Notes under the pieces: generated by a model | Told to the model about the DNA's origin: nothing | Database searches by the model: none | The model's input: only the letters and a program-made list of their open reading frames with translations | Position numbers and translations under genes: made by a program | Assembly (NCBI RefSeq): GCF_013365535.1 | Contig: NZ_CP053590.1 | Coordinates: forward strand, 2,966,501-3,030,500 | Direction: 5' to 3' | Source: Aquimarina sp. TRL1 | Lineage (GTDB): Bacteria > Bacteroidota > Bacteroidia > Flavobacteriales > Flavobacteriaceae | DNA: 64,000 bases | Shown: positions 39,801-48,611 of the stretch, in pieces | Layout of the letters: every line of letters begins with the position of its first letter | Position numbering within the stretch: position 1 is the stretch's first letter

Positions 39801-39855
39801 AAAAATTAAAGCAGAAGAATCCAAAACGAATTCATCTATACAAACTGACCAATAA
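36835..39855 (+). CDS. Large periplasmic tetratricopeptide-repeat protein
   Basis: A 1006-residue protein with a Sec signal (about 1-22, ending SSAQ) and TPR or TPR-like helical pairs across almost its whole length; repeats with YxLGYAxYKxxxYEEAIxxF occur throughout, with extra YbgF/outer-membrane-assembly-like units. There is no enzyme motif. It is probably an exported scaffold. The next gene, 33 bp downstream, is an outer-membrane barrel, so the two likely act together at the outer membrane (inference). Confidence 0.87.
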   Translation: MNKYITLVLFVVVLFTTTSSAQQSAIYTNDLVLFHQAMELYNNKQFLAAQNLFDKVKSEVKDENIQADCAYYIANCSVWLNQKGADTLMEDFVEEYPTSVKRNAAYLDVASYYFDHGKYAYARKWYDKVDTKNMSRSELEKYNFNNGYAYFKIQRFNEAKKYLNKVQDSEKYGAQAKYYLGFIAYEGDNYKEANELFDEVKDLKEYNKNLSYFQSDMNFKSGDFRGAIREGIAQLPTSKAAEKSELNKIIGESYFNLEEYEKAIPYLKAYKGRKGKWSNTDYYQLGYAFYKQKSYEEAISEFNKIVDGRNAISQNAYYHLAESYLRTDKKQQALHAFKNASEMNFEQQIKEDAAYNYAKLSYEIGNSYKTTPQVLLGYLKEYPNSEYKDEINELLISSYLTSKNYKEAMDLLERSRNFEDKKVYQKVAFYRAVELFNEGDYPMAIRYFDKSLSEQRDPVFTARAMYWKTECQYVLNDFEEALLGYKEFKSNSSASQLEEFRDIDYNLAYTYFKLKKYEQAAFYFDVFLKQGNADSVKEADSYLRMADCHFISRKYWPAMEAYNMAIKKGGADADYAHYQKAISYGFVNKNDRKIEDLLAFLNNYPNSVYKDDALYSLGNVYISEQKINKGIAAYNRIISETPKSSYVAKAMLKQGLVYYNENQGDNALSKFKKVVAKYPGTEEAVQAVNTARLIYVDMGRTDEYASWVKGLGFVNVSDEDLDNTVFEAAEKQFLENNESAAIHGFEKYLAQFPKGLHATKSHYHLAELLFKKKEKEATIPHYLYVLNQPRGEFTEQSLARLSQVYLEDRKYEEAIPVLERLENTGDYPQNIIFAQSNLMKSYYQLVNYRKTILYAEKVLSNPKIEKDVKNDAHLFIARAALQTADVSRARAAYKEVEKSATGELAAEALYYNAYFIHESGEYKASNEVIQKLAKEYSGYRLYGAKGLVLMAKNFYALKDAYQATYILESVITNFSELQDVVAEAKTTLQKIKAEESKTNSSIQTDQ

Positions 39856-39888
39856 TACCTTCAAAAAAAGTAAATAGAAAAGAGTTTT

Positions 39889-41631
39889 ATGATTAAGAAT
39901 ATCCATAAAATAATAGCATTAGTAGGGATAGGGCTTATGAGTTCTGTTGGGATGGCACAAGAAAAAGAAGAAGAAACCATAGGTACAGAGCGGGTCGTGA
40001 TCGTGAAGGCATATACTCCTACAATCAGTGATGCTTTTAAAATAAAATCAATACCCTCTGTAAAGGATTCGGTAACACAGCAAAAAAAAGAACTTAACTA
40101 TAGTATTTTTTCAGTACCTGTCGCTTCTACTTTTACACCGGTAAAAGGAAAAGCTGCCGCGATAGAAAAACCAAAACAAGCCAAGTTGTATGATAATTAC
40201 GCAACCCTTGGTTTTGGAAATTATACATCAGTATTGGCAGAATTTTATAGTAATTTCCAGTTAAATCGTTCTGATAATATGGGGGTGTATCTGCATCATA
40301 ATTCCTCTCAGGGAGGAATTGATGACTTGGTGTTGGATGATAAGTTTTACAATACCTTTCTCGATCTGAATTATACTTCCAGAACCAGAGATGTGGTTTA
40401 TGGAATTGAAGCAGGAGGAGAGCATAAATTAATAAACTGGTACGGACTTCCTGCAAATTCTATTCTAACAACAGCACAAATAGATGGAATAGAAGAACAA
40501 CAAAGCTATTATGGAGTAAAAATAGGGGCTCAACTGGAAATAGAAGATGCCATGCTGAAAAAAGGACAACTAGAGTATCGTTTTTTTGGAGATGCATTTA
40601 ATACTTCGGAACATCGTTTACAGATAAAACCAACATTCGAATTTGAGGTAGCAGATGAAGTAATCACCACCAAAGTAATAGCTGATTATTTAGGAGGAAG
40701 TTTCGAAAGGAATAGAGGTTCATTGTCACAAATACCGAATGAGTATAGTGTTTTTAATATTGGAGTAGCTCCAAGTTTAATTATATTGAGAGATCATCTG
40801 TCTGTGCAATTAGGAGCATCAGTATTCTATAGTATGGACATAGAAAACAGTGATAATGATTTCTTTATTTATCCTAATATTACGGCGTCCTATAGGGTGT
40901 TAGAAGACGCCGTTATTGCATATGGAGGAATCGAAGGAGGCTTATCTCAAAACTCATATAGAGATGCTGTTATAAAAAACCCATTTGTATCACCTACGTT
41001 GTTTTTATCTCCGACAAGTAATCAATTCGATGGATATATTGGTCTTAAAGGAAAATTGTCAGATATGGTTACTTATAACTTTAGAGGAAGTTATATATCA
41101 GAAATGGATAAAGCCCTTTTGGTAAATAATCCCAGAACAACGTTGTTACTAGAAGGGTATGATTACGGAAACTCCTTCTCATACCGATATGATGATATGA
41201 AGACAATAAAGGCATTTGGAGAAATAGGATTTGCTATCAGTAATAGATTTAAATTGGGAGCATCTGTAACGTATTTTAATTATTCTATGGACAGAGAACA
41301 AGAAGCATGGAACCTTCCGGAAATTGAATCTTCGTTAACGATGGATTATCAAATTACAGATCAATGGTCTTTTGGAGCGCAAGTTTTTTATGTAGGAGAG
41401 AGAAAAGAGTTGGATCATGCAACTTTGACAATTCCTTCAGTGGCACAATCTGTAGTAGAACTGGATAGCTTTATAGATGCAAATATTAATATAGGGTATA
41501 GATTCAATGATAGATTATCGGTATTTGCCAAAGGGAACAATCTTTTGGGAGAAACATATGAAAAGTGGATTAATTATCCAGTTCAGGGAATTCAAGTACT
41601 AGGAGGGGCAACCTATAAATTTGACTTTTAA
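39889..41631 (+). CDS. TonB-dependent-receptor-like barrel without plug
   Basis: A 580-residue protein with a signal peptide (about 1-23, ending GMAQ). Beta-strand-rich sequence follows, ending in the TonB-receptor style LSVFAKGNNLLGETYEKW and a C-terminal Phe. The region after the signal (VVIVKAYTPTISDAFKIKSIP) is short and I see no full plug domain, whose usual length is about 120 residues. It would form an outer-membrane barrel. It is the second gene after a large TPR protein. Confidence 0.82.
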   Translation: MIKNIHKIIALVGIGLMSSVGMAQEKEEETIGTERVVIVKAYTPTISDAFKIKSIPSVKDSVTQQKKELNYSIFSVPVASTFTPVKGKAAAIEKPKQAKLYDNYATLGFGNYTSVLAEFYSNFQLNRSDNMGVYLHHNSSQGGIDDLVLDDKFYNTFLDLNYTSRTRDVVYGIEAGGEHKLINWYGLPANSILTTAQIDGIEEQQSYYGVKIGAQLEIEDAMLKKGQLEYRFFGDAFNTSEHRLQIKPTFEFEVADEVITTKVIADYLGGSFERNRGSLSQIPNEYSVFNIGVAPSLIILRDHLSVQLGASVFYSMDIENSDNDFFIYPNITASYRVLEDAVIAYGGIEGGLSQNSYRDAVIKNPFVSPTLFLSPTSNQFDGYIGLKGKLSDMVTYNFRGSYISEMDKALLVNNPRTTLLLEGYDYGNSFSYRYDDMKTIKAFGEIGFAISNRFKLGASVTYFNYSMDREQEAWNLPEIESSLTMDYQITDQWSFGAQVFYVGERKELDHATLTIPSVAQSVVELDSFIDANINIGYRFNDRLSVFAKGNNLLGETYEKWINYPVQGIQVLGGATYKFDF

Positions 41632-41804
41632 TTTTTTTAGCAAATTGAAAAAAGTCTAAATCACTTCAAAGAAAAATATAGGGGGTGGAACCCTATAAAG
41701 AAGCAAAATCTTTTGTAGAAGCGTAGTTTTTTGTTTTTAGAATAATAGGATATGGTTATTTTTAGCATATCTATAAACAAACTCTAACTTAAAAATACGC
41801 TAAT

Positions 41805-43430
41805 ATGAAAAAAATAATGGGGCTTCTTTTGGGAGGTTTATCACTGGTAGCATGCAAACAAGAGAAAGAAAAAGTTGATTTACTAGTTTATAATGCCAAT
41901 ATCCATACAGTTGATTCATTGCTTCCCAAAGCAACAGCTTTTGCAGTAAAAGAAGGTAAGTTTATTGCTGTTGGCGCAAGTCATGATATTCAGGAAAAAT
42001 ACCATGGGATACAGCAATTAGATGTCAAAGGAAAAACGATTGTTCCAGGGCTAATAGATGCACATTGTCATTTTTATGGATTGGGGATGCAGCAGCAAAA
42101 TGTCGATTTGGTGGGAACCAAAAGTTTTGATGAGGTGGTTGAGCGGGTAGTAGCTTTTCAAAAGAAAAAACAAGTAAAATTTATTAGGGGAAGAGGATGG
42201 GATCAGAATGATTGGGAAGTGAAGGAGTATCCGACCAAAGCAATTTTTGATAGCTTGTTTCCAAATATCCCAGTAGTTATCACTAGAGTGGATGGTCATG
42301 CTATGCTAGTCAATCAGGCGGCTCTCGATTTGGCAAAAATCACAAAAGACACCAAGGTGTCAGGAGGTGAAATAGTTTTGAAAGACGGAGCGCTAACAGG
42401 AGTATTGATCGATAATCCAATGAGTCTTATAGAAGCAATTATTCCCAAACCCAGTAGTAAGGAACAAGCTCAAGGGTTAAAAGAAGCAGAAGCAATTAAC
42501 TTTAGTTATGGCTTAACTACCGTAGATGATGCAGGGCTGGCACCTGAAGTTATTCAGCTAATAGATAGCTTGCAAAAAACAAAAGAATTGAAGATACGAA
42601 TCTATGCAATGATTAGTAATACTCCGGAATATGTGGCAACTTATCTAAAAAAAGGACCTTATCGGACGGATGTCCTAAACGTATCGTCTTTTAAAGTATA
42701 TGGAGATGGTGCTTTGGGATCGAGAGGAGCAGTACTTAAGAAACCATATACTGATCAGGAAAACCATTATGGAGCTATGGTAATCGGAGTTGCCGAGTTC
42801 AAAAAATTAGCTCGGAAATTAGCTGCTTCTCCTTTTCAGATGAATACTCATGCTATTGGAGACTCAGCAAATGCAGTGGTAATGAATACCTATTATGAAG
42901 TACTGAAAGGGAAGAAAAATCGCCGATGGAGAGTAGAGCATGCACAGGTAGTTGATTCATTAGAGTTTGATATATTAGATGATAATTTAATTATGAGTGT
43001 ACAGCCAACTCATGCTACCAGTGATATGTACTGGGCAGAGCATAGGTTGGGGACGCATAGAATTAAAGGAGCATATGCTTATAAAACACTTCTTAATAAA
43101 ACGGGAAAACTAGCCTTAGGAACCGATTACCCGGTAGAACAGGTGAATCCATTTTATACTTTTTATGCAGCGGTAGCAAGAAAAGATTTGCAACAATATC
43201 CAAAAGAAGGGTTTTATAAAAATGAAGCCTTGACCAGAGAAGAAGCCTTGAAGGGCATGACATTATGGGCAGCGTATAGCAATTTTGAAGAATACGAAAA
43301 AGGAAGTATTACGCAAGGGAAATTTGCTGATTTTGTAATTCTCAATCAGGATATTATGTCGATAACTGAAGATGAAATCCCTGATACAAAGGTGATGTCA
43401 ACATATTTAGGAGGGGAGAAAGTGTATTGA
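41805..43430 (+). CDS. Amidohydrolase (YtcJ-like) lipoprotein
   Basis: A 541-residue protein with a lipoprotein signal ending LVAC (about Cys17). The metal-dependent hydrolase core has VPGLIDAHCHFYG, NTHAIGDSAN and a final LALGTDYPVE, typical of the YtcJ/amidohydrolase 3 group. The substrate is unknown. Being lipid-anchored, it acts outside the cytoplasm. It appears as a single gene with its own terminator. Confidence 0.9.
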   Translation: MKKIMGLLLGGLSLVACKQEKEKVDLLVYNANIHTVDSLLPKATAFAVKEGKFIAVGASHDIQEKYHGIQQLDVKGKTIVPGLIDAHCHFYGLGMQQQNVDLVGTKSFDEVVERVVAFQKKKQVKFIRGRGWDQNDWEVKEYPTKAIFDSLFPNIPVVITRVDGHAMLVNQAALDLAKITKDTKVSGGEIVLKDGALTGVLIDNPMSLIEAIIPKPSSKEQAQGLKEAEAINFSYGLTTVDDAGLAPEVIQLIDSLQKTKELKIRIYAMISNTPEYVATYLKKGPYRTDVLNVSSFKVYGDGALGSRGAVLKKPYTDQENHYGAMVIGVAEFKKLARKLAASPFQMNTHAIGDSANAVVMNTYYEVLKGKKNRRWRVEHAQVVDSLEFDILDDNLIMSVQPTHATSDMYWAEHRLGTHRIKGAYAYKTLLNKTGKLALGTDYPVEQVNPFYTFYAAVARKDLQQYPKEGFYKNEALTREEALKGMTLWAAYSNFEEYEKGSITQGKFADFVILNQDIMSITEDEIPDTKVMSTYLGGEKVY

Positions 43431-43440
43431 TAAATAACAT

Positions 43441-43484
43441 AAAAAAGACTCCTGATCGAATTTTTTTGATGGCAGGAGTCTTTT
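43441..43484 (+). terminator. Terminator of amidohydrolase gene
   Basis: AAAAGACTCCTG pairs with CAGGAGTCTTTT, with a loop of about 18 bases. Confidence 0.75.
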
Positions 43485-43568
43485 CACTAAAACTAAAAAA
43501 AGCGTTTTTTTGGCAACTATTTTCAAAATCCAAAATCTGATTATCTATAGTTTTACTGATATCGTGAT

Positions 43569-44492
43569 CTAATTATTTTTGATATTAATATACAGTGCTC
43601 TTCTTGGGCTTCCCGGATTAAAAATAGCTCTCATTTTTTCTTTTTGTCCTTTGGTAAACATATGCATGACATCGTCATCAGCATGATTCATGAAATTCAT
43701 AAACATATCATTGCTTCCACAGGATGTTTGAGGGTGTTTTGGTTTACCGTAATAAATTCTGGATTGTTGTGGGGTATCTTTGACATCGTCAGAAGATGAG
43801 CAGTTGAATGCAGTCCCATAAGTGTGTTTAAGTCCCAACCAATGCCCGATTTCATGCGTAGCAGTTCGACCTTTATGCACACCATTTTGTAGTGGAGCTA
43901 ATGTTCCAAACGCATTGGGGTCAATGGCAATTCCGTCAATTCTCGGATCATCTCCAGGAGCACTGGAGAAGGCATATACTACTTGATTATCTATATCCCT
44001 GAAATAAGCAATCCATATATTTAGGTACTGATCGTTTGGCCAGGCATCTTGCCCTCCTTTATCCGTAAAAAAAAGTGCCAGATCTTCTATAGATTCCCCT
44101 TCATCTCTTTTTCCATCAAAGCCGGTAACATTTCCCATGGTTCTGATGATTCCTTTAGTAGGTTGTCCTTCCGGGGATGTTGTTGCCAATTTGAATTCTA
44201 TTTTAATGTCTGCAATAAAAGGTTTGAATTCATCAGGTGTTTTAGAAAGATCTTCATTTTTCATTCTGAAATCCTGATTCAAAACCTTGATTTGCGATTT
44301 GATTTTATCATCGCTTATTTCAAAAGGTTCCGGAGCGTAGTTAACTACATGTACCACTACTGGAATGGTAATTATTTCATCTTGCCCCACAGATGTATTG
44401 TTGTCTTCTTCAGGGATGGTGCTATCATCGCCAGAACAAGAAATGAGAATACAACTAAGGCTAAAAAAGACAATAGTTATCTTTTTTTTCAT
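43569..44492 (-). CDS. M43 family zinc metalloprotease lipoprotein
   Basis: A 307-residue secreted protein with a signal ending LISC (about Cys19) and an acidic linker. The zinc motif HEIGHWLGLKH (about residue 218) and the Met-turn FMNFMNHADDD belong to the pappalysin-like M43B proteases. Cys pairs near the motif (FNCSS, TSCGS) likely form disulphides. It would degrade protein outside the cell. A second metalloprotease lipoprotein gene lies upstream on the same strand. Confidence 0.9.
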   Translation of the reverse strand: MKKKITIVFFSLSCILISCSGDDSTIPEEDNNTSVGQDEIITIPVVVHVVNYAPEPFEISDDKIKSQIKVLNQDFRMKNEDLSKTPDEFKPFIADIKIEFKLATTSPEGQPTKGIIRTMGNVTGFDGKRDEGESIEDLALFFTDKGGQDAWPNDQYLNIWIAYFRDIDNQVVYAFSSAPGDDPRIDGIAIDPNAFGTLAPLQNGVHKGRTATHEIGHWLGLKHTYGTAFNCSSSDDVKDTPQQSRIYYGKPKHPQTSCGSNDMFMNFMNHADDDVMHMFTKGQKEKMRAIFNPGSPRRALYINIKNN

Positions 44493-44700
44493 AGGATTAG
44501 GATAGGTTTATTACATTGCTAAGAGGAGAGATTGTGTATAATGTATACCATACTGACAATCTGGATATCATATGTTTTCCCCTTACAGCGAAGATATAAA
44601 AGCTTTTATATCTCGAATCCTGCCTTAATATAAGTTTAACAGTCAGAGAGTGTTAAAAAAAGAGGGTGAATAAAGCCAGGATCAATGTGGAAAAAACAGT

Positions 44701-45471
44701 TCATTTTCCACCGTTAGCTTGTAAGTCGGCAATGCATTGAGGGTCTAATGAAGGAATCCCATTCCCTAAGATACTCATCATTGAATTTCCGAATTCAATG
44801 GTTGCTCCCATCAAACATCCTGAAATATTACAATGACCTTTAGCAGTGAGGTCTTCATGAGGTGTTACGGGAGGCGTTCCTACATTTACCAATCCTAATA
44901 AGTGCGCAAATTCATGATGAAGTGCTGCTGTCTCTATAATAGGTAAGGTCGGAGCATTGATGGTATTACTCAATTCTTTTAAGGTGTCTTCATAGATAAC
45001 TATAGATGTATTGAGGTAGGCAGTTCCAAGGGTCTTTTTAGTAGCTGTATCTTTTTCGTTTTTGCCATCTGCAAAATAAATATAGACTGATATTTCGTCT
45101 CCTGTATTATAGGAGGTGCGGGTGTTGTTTTCTATTTGAGCAATTTCTTCAATTGTAAAAGGAGCAAGGTTAGAAGAGGCTACTGTACGTTGTTTAATGG
45201 TGATGCCATCAGGTTTATGAAGCCGATCAGTTAAGAATTTTCTTAAACCATTGATAGCTTCTATTGTAGGTTCCGCTCCTTTGACAGATACAATTTCCAA
45301 TGTGATTCCTTTGTAATTTATATCACTTAGGAGATCATTAGCAGAGGTTCCTACCCCTTTTTTATTTGCCATTTGCGCTTCGCTGAATGCTGGGGAATCA
45401 TCTTCTGTACTACATGCAGTAAACAAGATTGAACTTATCAGTAAAAGACTTAATAATTTTGTAATTTGCAT
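44701..45471 (-). CDS. Zinc-metallopeptidase-like lipoprotein
   Basis: A 256-residue protein with a lipoprotein signal ending LFTAC (about Cys20). HHEFAHLLGLVNVGTP near residue 190 is a gluzincin/metzincin-type HExxH motif followed by Gly and Leu, so a zinc peptidase fold is likely, but the third ligand cannot be fixed by eye. C-terminal Cys pairs (HCNISGC) suggest disulphides. Its substrate is unknown. Confidence 0.75.
   Translation of the reverse strand: MQITKLLSLLLISSILFTACSTEDDSPAFSEAQMANKKGVGTSANDLLSDINYKGITLEIVSVKGAEPTIEAINGLRKFLTDRLHKPDGITIKQRTVASSNLAPFTIEEIAQIENNTRTSYNTGDEISVYIYFADGKNEKDTATKKTLGTAYLNTSIVIYEDTLKELSNTINAPTLPIIETAALHHEFAHLLGLVNVGTPPVTPHEDLTAKGHCNISGCLMGATIEFGNSMMSILGNGIPSLDPQCIADLQANGGK
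45454..45461 (+). promoter_or_regulatory. TAnnTTTG promoter element for DUF2059 gene
   Basis: TAATTTTG is an exact match on the plus strand. It lies inside the first codons of the divergent peptidase gene. Confidence 0.5.
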
Positions 45472-45516
45472 AAAATGAGTTTTCCAGATAAACGAGCGTT
45501 AGTAAAATTAAAATTT

Positions 45517-46047
45517 ATGAAAAAAGTAATCGTTAGTCTTTTTATCTTTTTGACATATACTGTTTTTTCGCAGCAAAGATCATACCATGAAGATGTTAAA
45601 GAGTATTTTGATTTGAACGGGACTACACAGCAATATAGCAATGCAGTAGATCAAATGTATGAGTTGCTTCGAAATCAATTACAGCATCAGGTCCCCGCCG
45701 CCATATGGGAAGAGTTGCAAAGAGAGAAAAATACGACTTTAGGAAATGTAAAATCGTTATTGACTCAGGTGTATAAAGAACACTTTAGTCATCAGGAGAT
45801 AAAGGAGTTGTTAGCATTTTATAAATCCGAAACAGGAAAGCAATTCAGGAAGAATCCCGATGGCTTATCCAGAAAGCAAAACAAACGATATGAACGGTTT
45901 TTAGCTTCGGATGTGGGGCAGAAAGTAAAAGCACAAAGTCAATCACTAAAGAAGGCTGTAGGAGAAGCTAGTGAATTATGGAGTCGTGATCTATACCGGG
46001 AAACCGTAAAAAAGCTTAAAGCTAAAGGGTATTCTTTTTCGCAGTGA
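45517..46047 (+). CDS. DUF2059 family exported protein
   Basis: About 176 residues, started at MKKVIVSLFIF so that a clean signal peptide (ending VFSQ) results; in-frame ATG at 45475 is the alternative. Helical, with LLTQVYKEHFSHQEIKELLAFYKSETGKQF, the DUF2059 hallmark; function is unknown. The 3' end overlaps the convergent methyltransferase gene by 26 bp. Confidence 0.85.
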   Translation: MKKVIVSLFIFLTYTVFSQQRSYHEDVKEYFDLNGTTQQYSNAVDQMYELLRNQLQHQVPAAIWEELQREKNTTLGNVKSLLTQVYKEHFSHQEIKELLAFYKSETGKQFRKNPDGLSRKQNKRYERFLASDVGQKVKAQSQSLKKAVGEASELWSRDLYRETVKKLKAKGYSFSQ

Positions 46048-46741
46048 TTCTCGCCAGATAATCGTTGTTTTCTCCTTTGATAATACACTCGCAAATGAAC
46101 CCGTGAGCATTTGCGGCATTGACTAGCGTATTGTAGTCTATGTACAACCAATCAAACCATTCAGATTCATCGCCCTTGTACCGGAGTTTGTATTTCATCT
46201 CTCCGTAGTAGTCAGCATTAGCATCCACCCAAAAACCACCATCTTCATCTTCGAATAAATAAGAGATGTCCGAAGAATCTATGAGGATTTGTCCCTTAGG
46301 ATGAAGAAGCTTTTTTACTTGAGTAAAAAAATAGTCAATATTAGGAAGCCTTCCGATGATGCCGCTACCATTCATTAAAAAAAGAAGGGTGTCATAGCTC
46401 CCTTCCTGATCAAAGAAATTTTCGCATGCGGCATTGGACACGCCTCTTTTATGTGCAATGCGAATTGCTCCGGCAGAGATATCGATCGCTTTTACGTTTA
46501 GTTTTTTCTCTTTTTGCAGATATAGACTGTGACTTCCGGCTCCGCAACCAACATCCAAAACTGTTCCATAAGAAAGTTCAAGTGCTTTTTGTTCTATTGC
46601 AGGCATGAGTGAGTACTCTCTGAATAAATAAGCAATAGGAATTAGATCATCATCAAAATCGGGCGCAATTACAGTGATATCTTCCGGGGAATTACTGGTG
46701 TAATAATCCTGTATTGCTAAGCCAAAAATATCTGTATTCAT
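46022..46741 (-). CDS. Class I SAM-dependent methyltransferase
   Basis: A 239-residue protein with motif I VLDVGCGAG near 57, an acidic KAIDIS after it, and a mid-domain LLFLMNGSG segment. It methylates an unknown small molecule or protein. It is convergent and overlapping with the DUF2059 gene and divergent from the YkgJ-type gene. Confidence 0.87.
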   Translation of the reverse strand: MNTDIFGLAIQDYYTSNSPEDITVIAPDFDDDLIPIAYLFREYSLMPAIEQKALELSYGTVLDVGCGAGSHSLYLQKEKKLNVKAIDISAGAIRIAHKRGVSNAACENFFDQEGSYDTLLFLMNGSGIIGRLPNIDYFFTQVKKLLHPKGQILIDSSDISYLFEDEDGGFWVDANADYYGEMKYKLRYKGDESEWFDWLYIDYNTLVNAANAHGFICECIIKGENNDYLARITAKKNTL

Positions 46742-46805
46742 TCTATATTATGCTATGATTTCTAAATAAGAAATGCAATCTCTTTATAAACGGTAATTAA
46801 TAGGT

Positions 46806-46813
46806 TACTTTTG
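46806..46813 (+). promoter_or_regulatory. TAnnTTTG promoter element directly before YkgJ-type gene
   Basis: TACTTTTG ends four bases before the ATG at 46818, again predicting a leaderless message. Confidence 0.6.
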
Positions 46814-46817
46814 CTGT

Positions 46818-47315
46818 ATGCAGGATTTTTTAGATCAATTACCGACACTCGCCAAAGATAAACATAACGAGAATAAAAAGTTCTTTTCCAAATTAAAAAA
46901 GAAGCAGCCCAAACGGTTTGATATAACAATGCAGCAACTGCATGATGAAGAGTTTGCCGAGACGGACTGTCTGACATGTGCTAATTGCTGTAAAACAACT
47001 GGTCCTTTGTTTACTGATAAGGACATCGAGCGAATTGCTAAATACATGAAAATGAAACCATATGATTTTGAGCAGAAATACCTTCGAAAAGATGAAGAAG
47101 GGGATATGGTTTTACAAGAAACACCTTGTCGTTTTTTAGCTTCTGATAACTACTGTTTGATTTATGATGTCCGACCAAAAGCATGTAGGGAGTATCCACA
47201 TACAGATCGAAAAAAGTTTCATCAGATTGCTCACCTGACCATGCACAATGTGGCTATATGTCCTGCAGCATTTAGAATAGTAGAAAAAATGAAGATGTTA
47301 TTTCAGGGAGGATAA
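46818..47315 (+). CDS. YkgJ family cysteine-cluster protein
   Basis: A 165-residue cytoplasmic protein with the zinc/iron-chelating Cys pattern of the family: CLTCANCCKTTGP (near 55), then TPCRFL, NYCLIYDVRPKACREYPH and a last ICPAA. The cysteines probably bind a metal or Fe-S cluster; the role is unknown. Its first 45 residues are basic. It appears as a single gene. Confidence 0.88.
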   Translation: MQDFLDQLPTLAKDKHNENKKFFSKLKKKQPKRFDITMQQLHDEEFAETDCLTCANCCKTTGPLFTDKDIERIAKYMKMKPYDFEQKYLRKDEEGDMVLQETPCRFLASDNYCLIYDVRPKACREYPHTDRKKFHQIAHLTMHNVAICPAAFRIVEKMKMLFQGG

Positions 47316-47346
47316 AAGCAATAAAATAAAGGGGGCTTTTATTGTA

Positions 47347-48060
47347 TTAAAAAATCTCTCTGAATCCTAATGCTTCTAATCTGTTTTGATCTTTTGATAC
47401 TCCAGGGATTTTTGGAGCAGAGGTAAAATGAGTTTCAATTTTAGGAGTTCCGATAATCTCTCCGGTTTCTTTATGTATTTTGTAATAAGAACCGCTACTT
47501 TTGCTATTTGGGTTTTCTGCTTTTTCTTCTACGTAAAAGTGATCATTCTCTTCAAAAATCGTCATCTTTAGATCCCATGCTCTAGTGTTGATTTCTATAG
47601 AACTTCCATAAATAGCTTTTACTACGAGGTTGATATATTTTGTATGTTCCTTTGTAGGGATATAAAACTTTGTTTTGGAATAAAAATCAACTCCGCTGTC
47701 CTTATGAAAATGACCATTTTTCCCATAGCAATTATTCCGATTACTTTTCTGTTTTACTTTTCCACTAGGTAATTCGACCTCGAGATTATAATAGAATTTT
47801 GCATATAAAGGCACATAAAGTACATTCCGCTCAAAAGAAACAATAATTTTTCTGTTATCAGTAACTACCTTGATAAAGTCAAAATCCTCTCTGTAAATAA
47901 TTTTTCCTAGATGTTTTTTCTGTTTAATGATATTGATTGCAATGTCAATTAATTCATTTTTTCCTAATTTTTTTAACTCTTGTATTGTATAGGTAGTATT
48001 TCCTATGGTATCCAGCTTAAAAGCTTTATTGATATCTGTTGTTATTGTGGAACTCATCAT
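47347..48060 (-). CDS. Protein of unknown function
   Basis: A 237-residue protein without signal or membrane segments. Residues 15-45 (IQELKKLGKNELIDIAINII) form a helix pair, and the rest is mixed and rich in Lys, Tyr and His. I recognise no family. Start may be either of the two first Met codons. It is alone, facing the YkgJ-type gene tail-to-tail. Confidence 0.65.
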   Translation of the reverse strand: MMSSTITTDINKAFKLDTIGNTTYTIQELKKLGKNELIDIAINIIKQKKHLGKIIYREDFDFIKVVTDNRKIIVSFERNVLYVPLYAKFYYNLEVELPSGKVKQKSNRNNCYGKNGHFHKDSGVDFYSKTKFYIPTKEHTKYINLVVKAIYGSSIEINTRAWDLKMTIFEENDHFYVEEKAENPNSKSSGSYYKIHKETGEIIGTPKIETHFTSAPKIPGVSKDQNRLEALGFREIF

Positions 48061-48245
48061 GATCGTTTCAATTTATTGTTTAATTCCTAAAGGCAATTTC
48101 AAAATGCCGTAAAGGTGGATTGGAAGCTATAGGATGATTGGGGGGCATCTATAACAGCTACGACATTTTGAAATTTTAGAACTCTTAATTGAACATTACT
48201 CTCATTTCTAATGTTTGCCTTGTTAAATTTGGTTATACGTTTTTG

Positions 48246-48611
48246 TCACTTCTCCCATCTACAGTAGAAGGGATATTTTTTTATTGTCTGATATACGTTT
48301 TTGTGTTGTACAGCGGTACTTAGCATAAGGTGTGCTATACCTAGATATGGGATTGTTTTTTGGTCTCTTTCTGATGTTTTGCTATGGGAAATATAAACTT
48401 GGAGGATCCTGATGTAATCAATTTTATAAGTAGGGCGTAATCGTTGTTGGTTTATACCATCATAAGCATCAGATAGTGTGAAAGATCTTGTATCTTTATT
48501 CAGATATAATAAAGAAGATGTTGTCTTTATAATGTCTAAAAGTTGCTGGGATACAGCTGTTGTTTTAGACCAAAAAAACTCCCGGTAATTTCTGATTTTT
48601 GATAAAGACAT
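48246..48611 (-). CDS. Doubtful small ORF
   Basis: An open frame of 121 codons in a region with no other gene. The predicted product has no signal, membrane segment or known motif. No clear promoter element precedes it. It may be a real orphan gene, a remnant, or chance. Confidence 0.3.
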   Translation of the reverse strand: MSLSKIRNYREFFWSKTTAVSQQLLDIIKTTSSLLYLNKDTRSFTLSDAYDGINQQRLRPTYKIDYIRILQVYISHSKTSERDQKTIPYLGIAHLMLSTAVQHKNVYQTIKKYPFYCRWEK

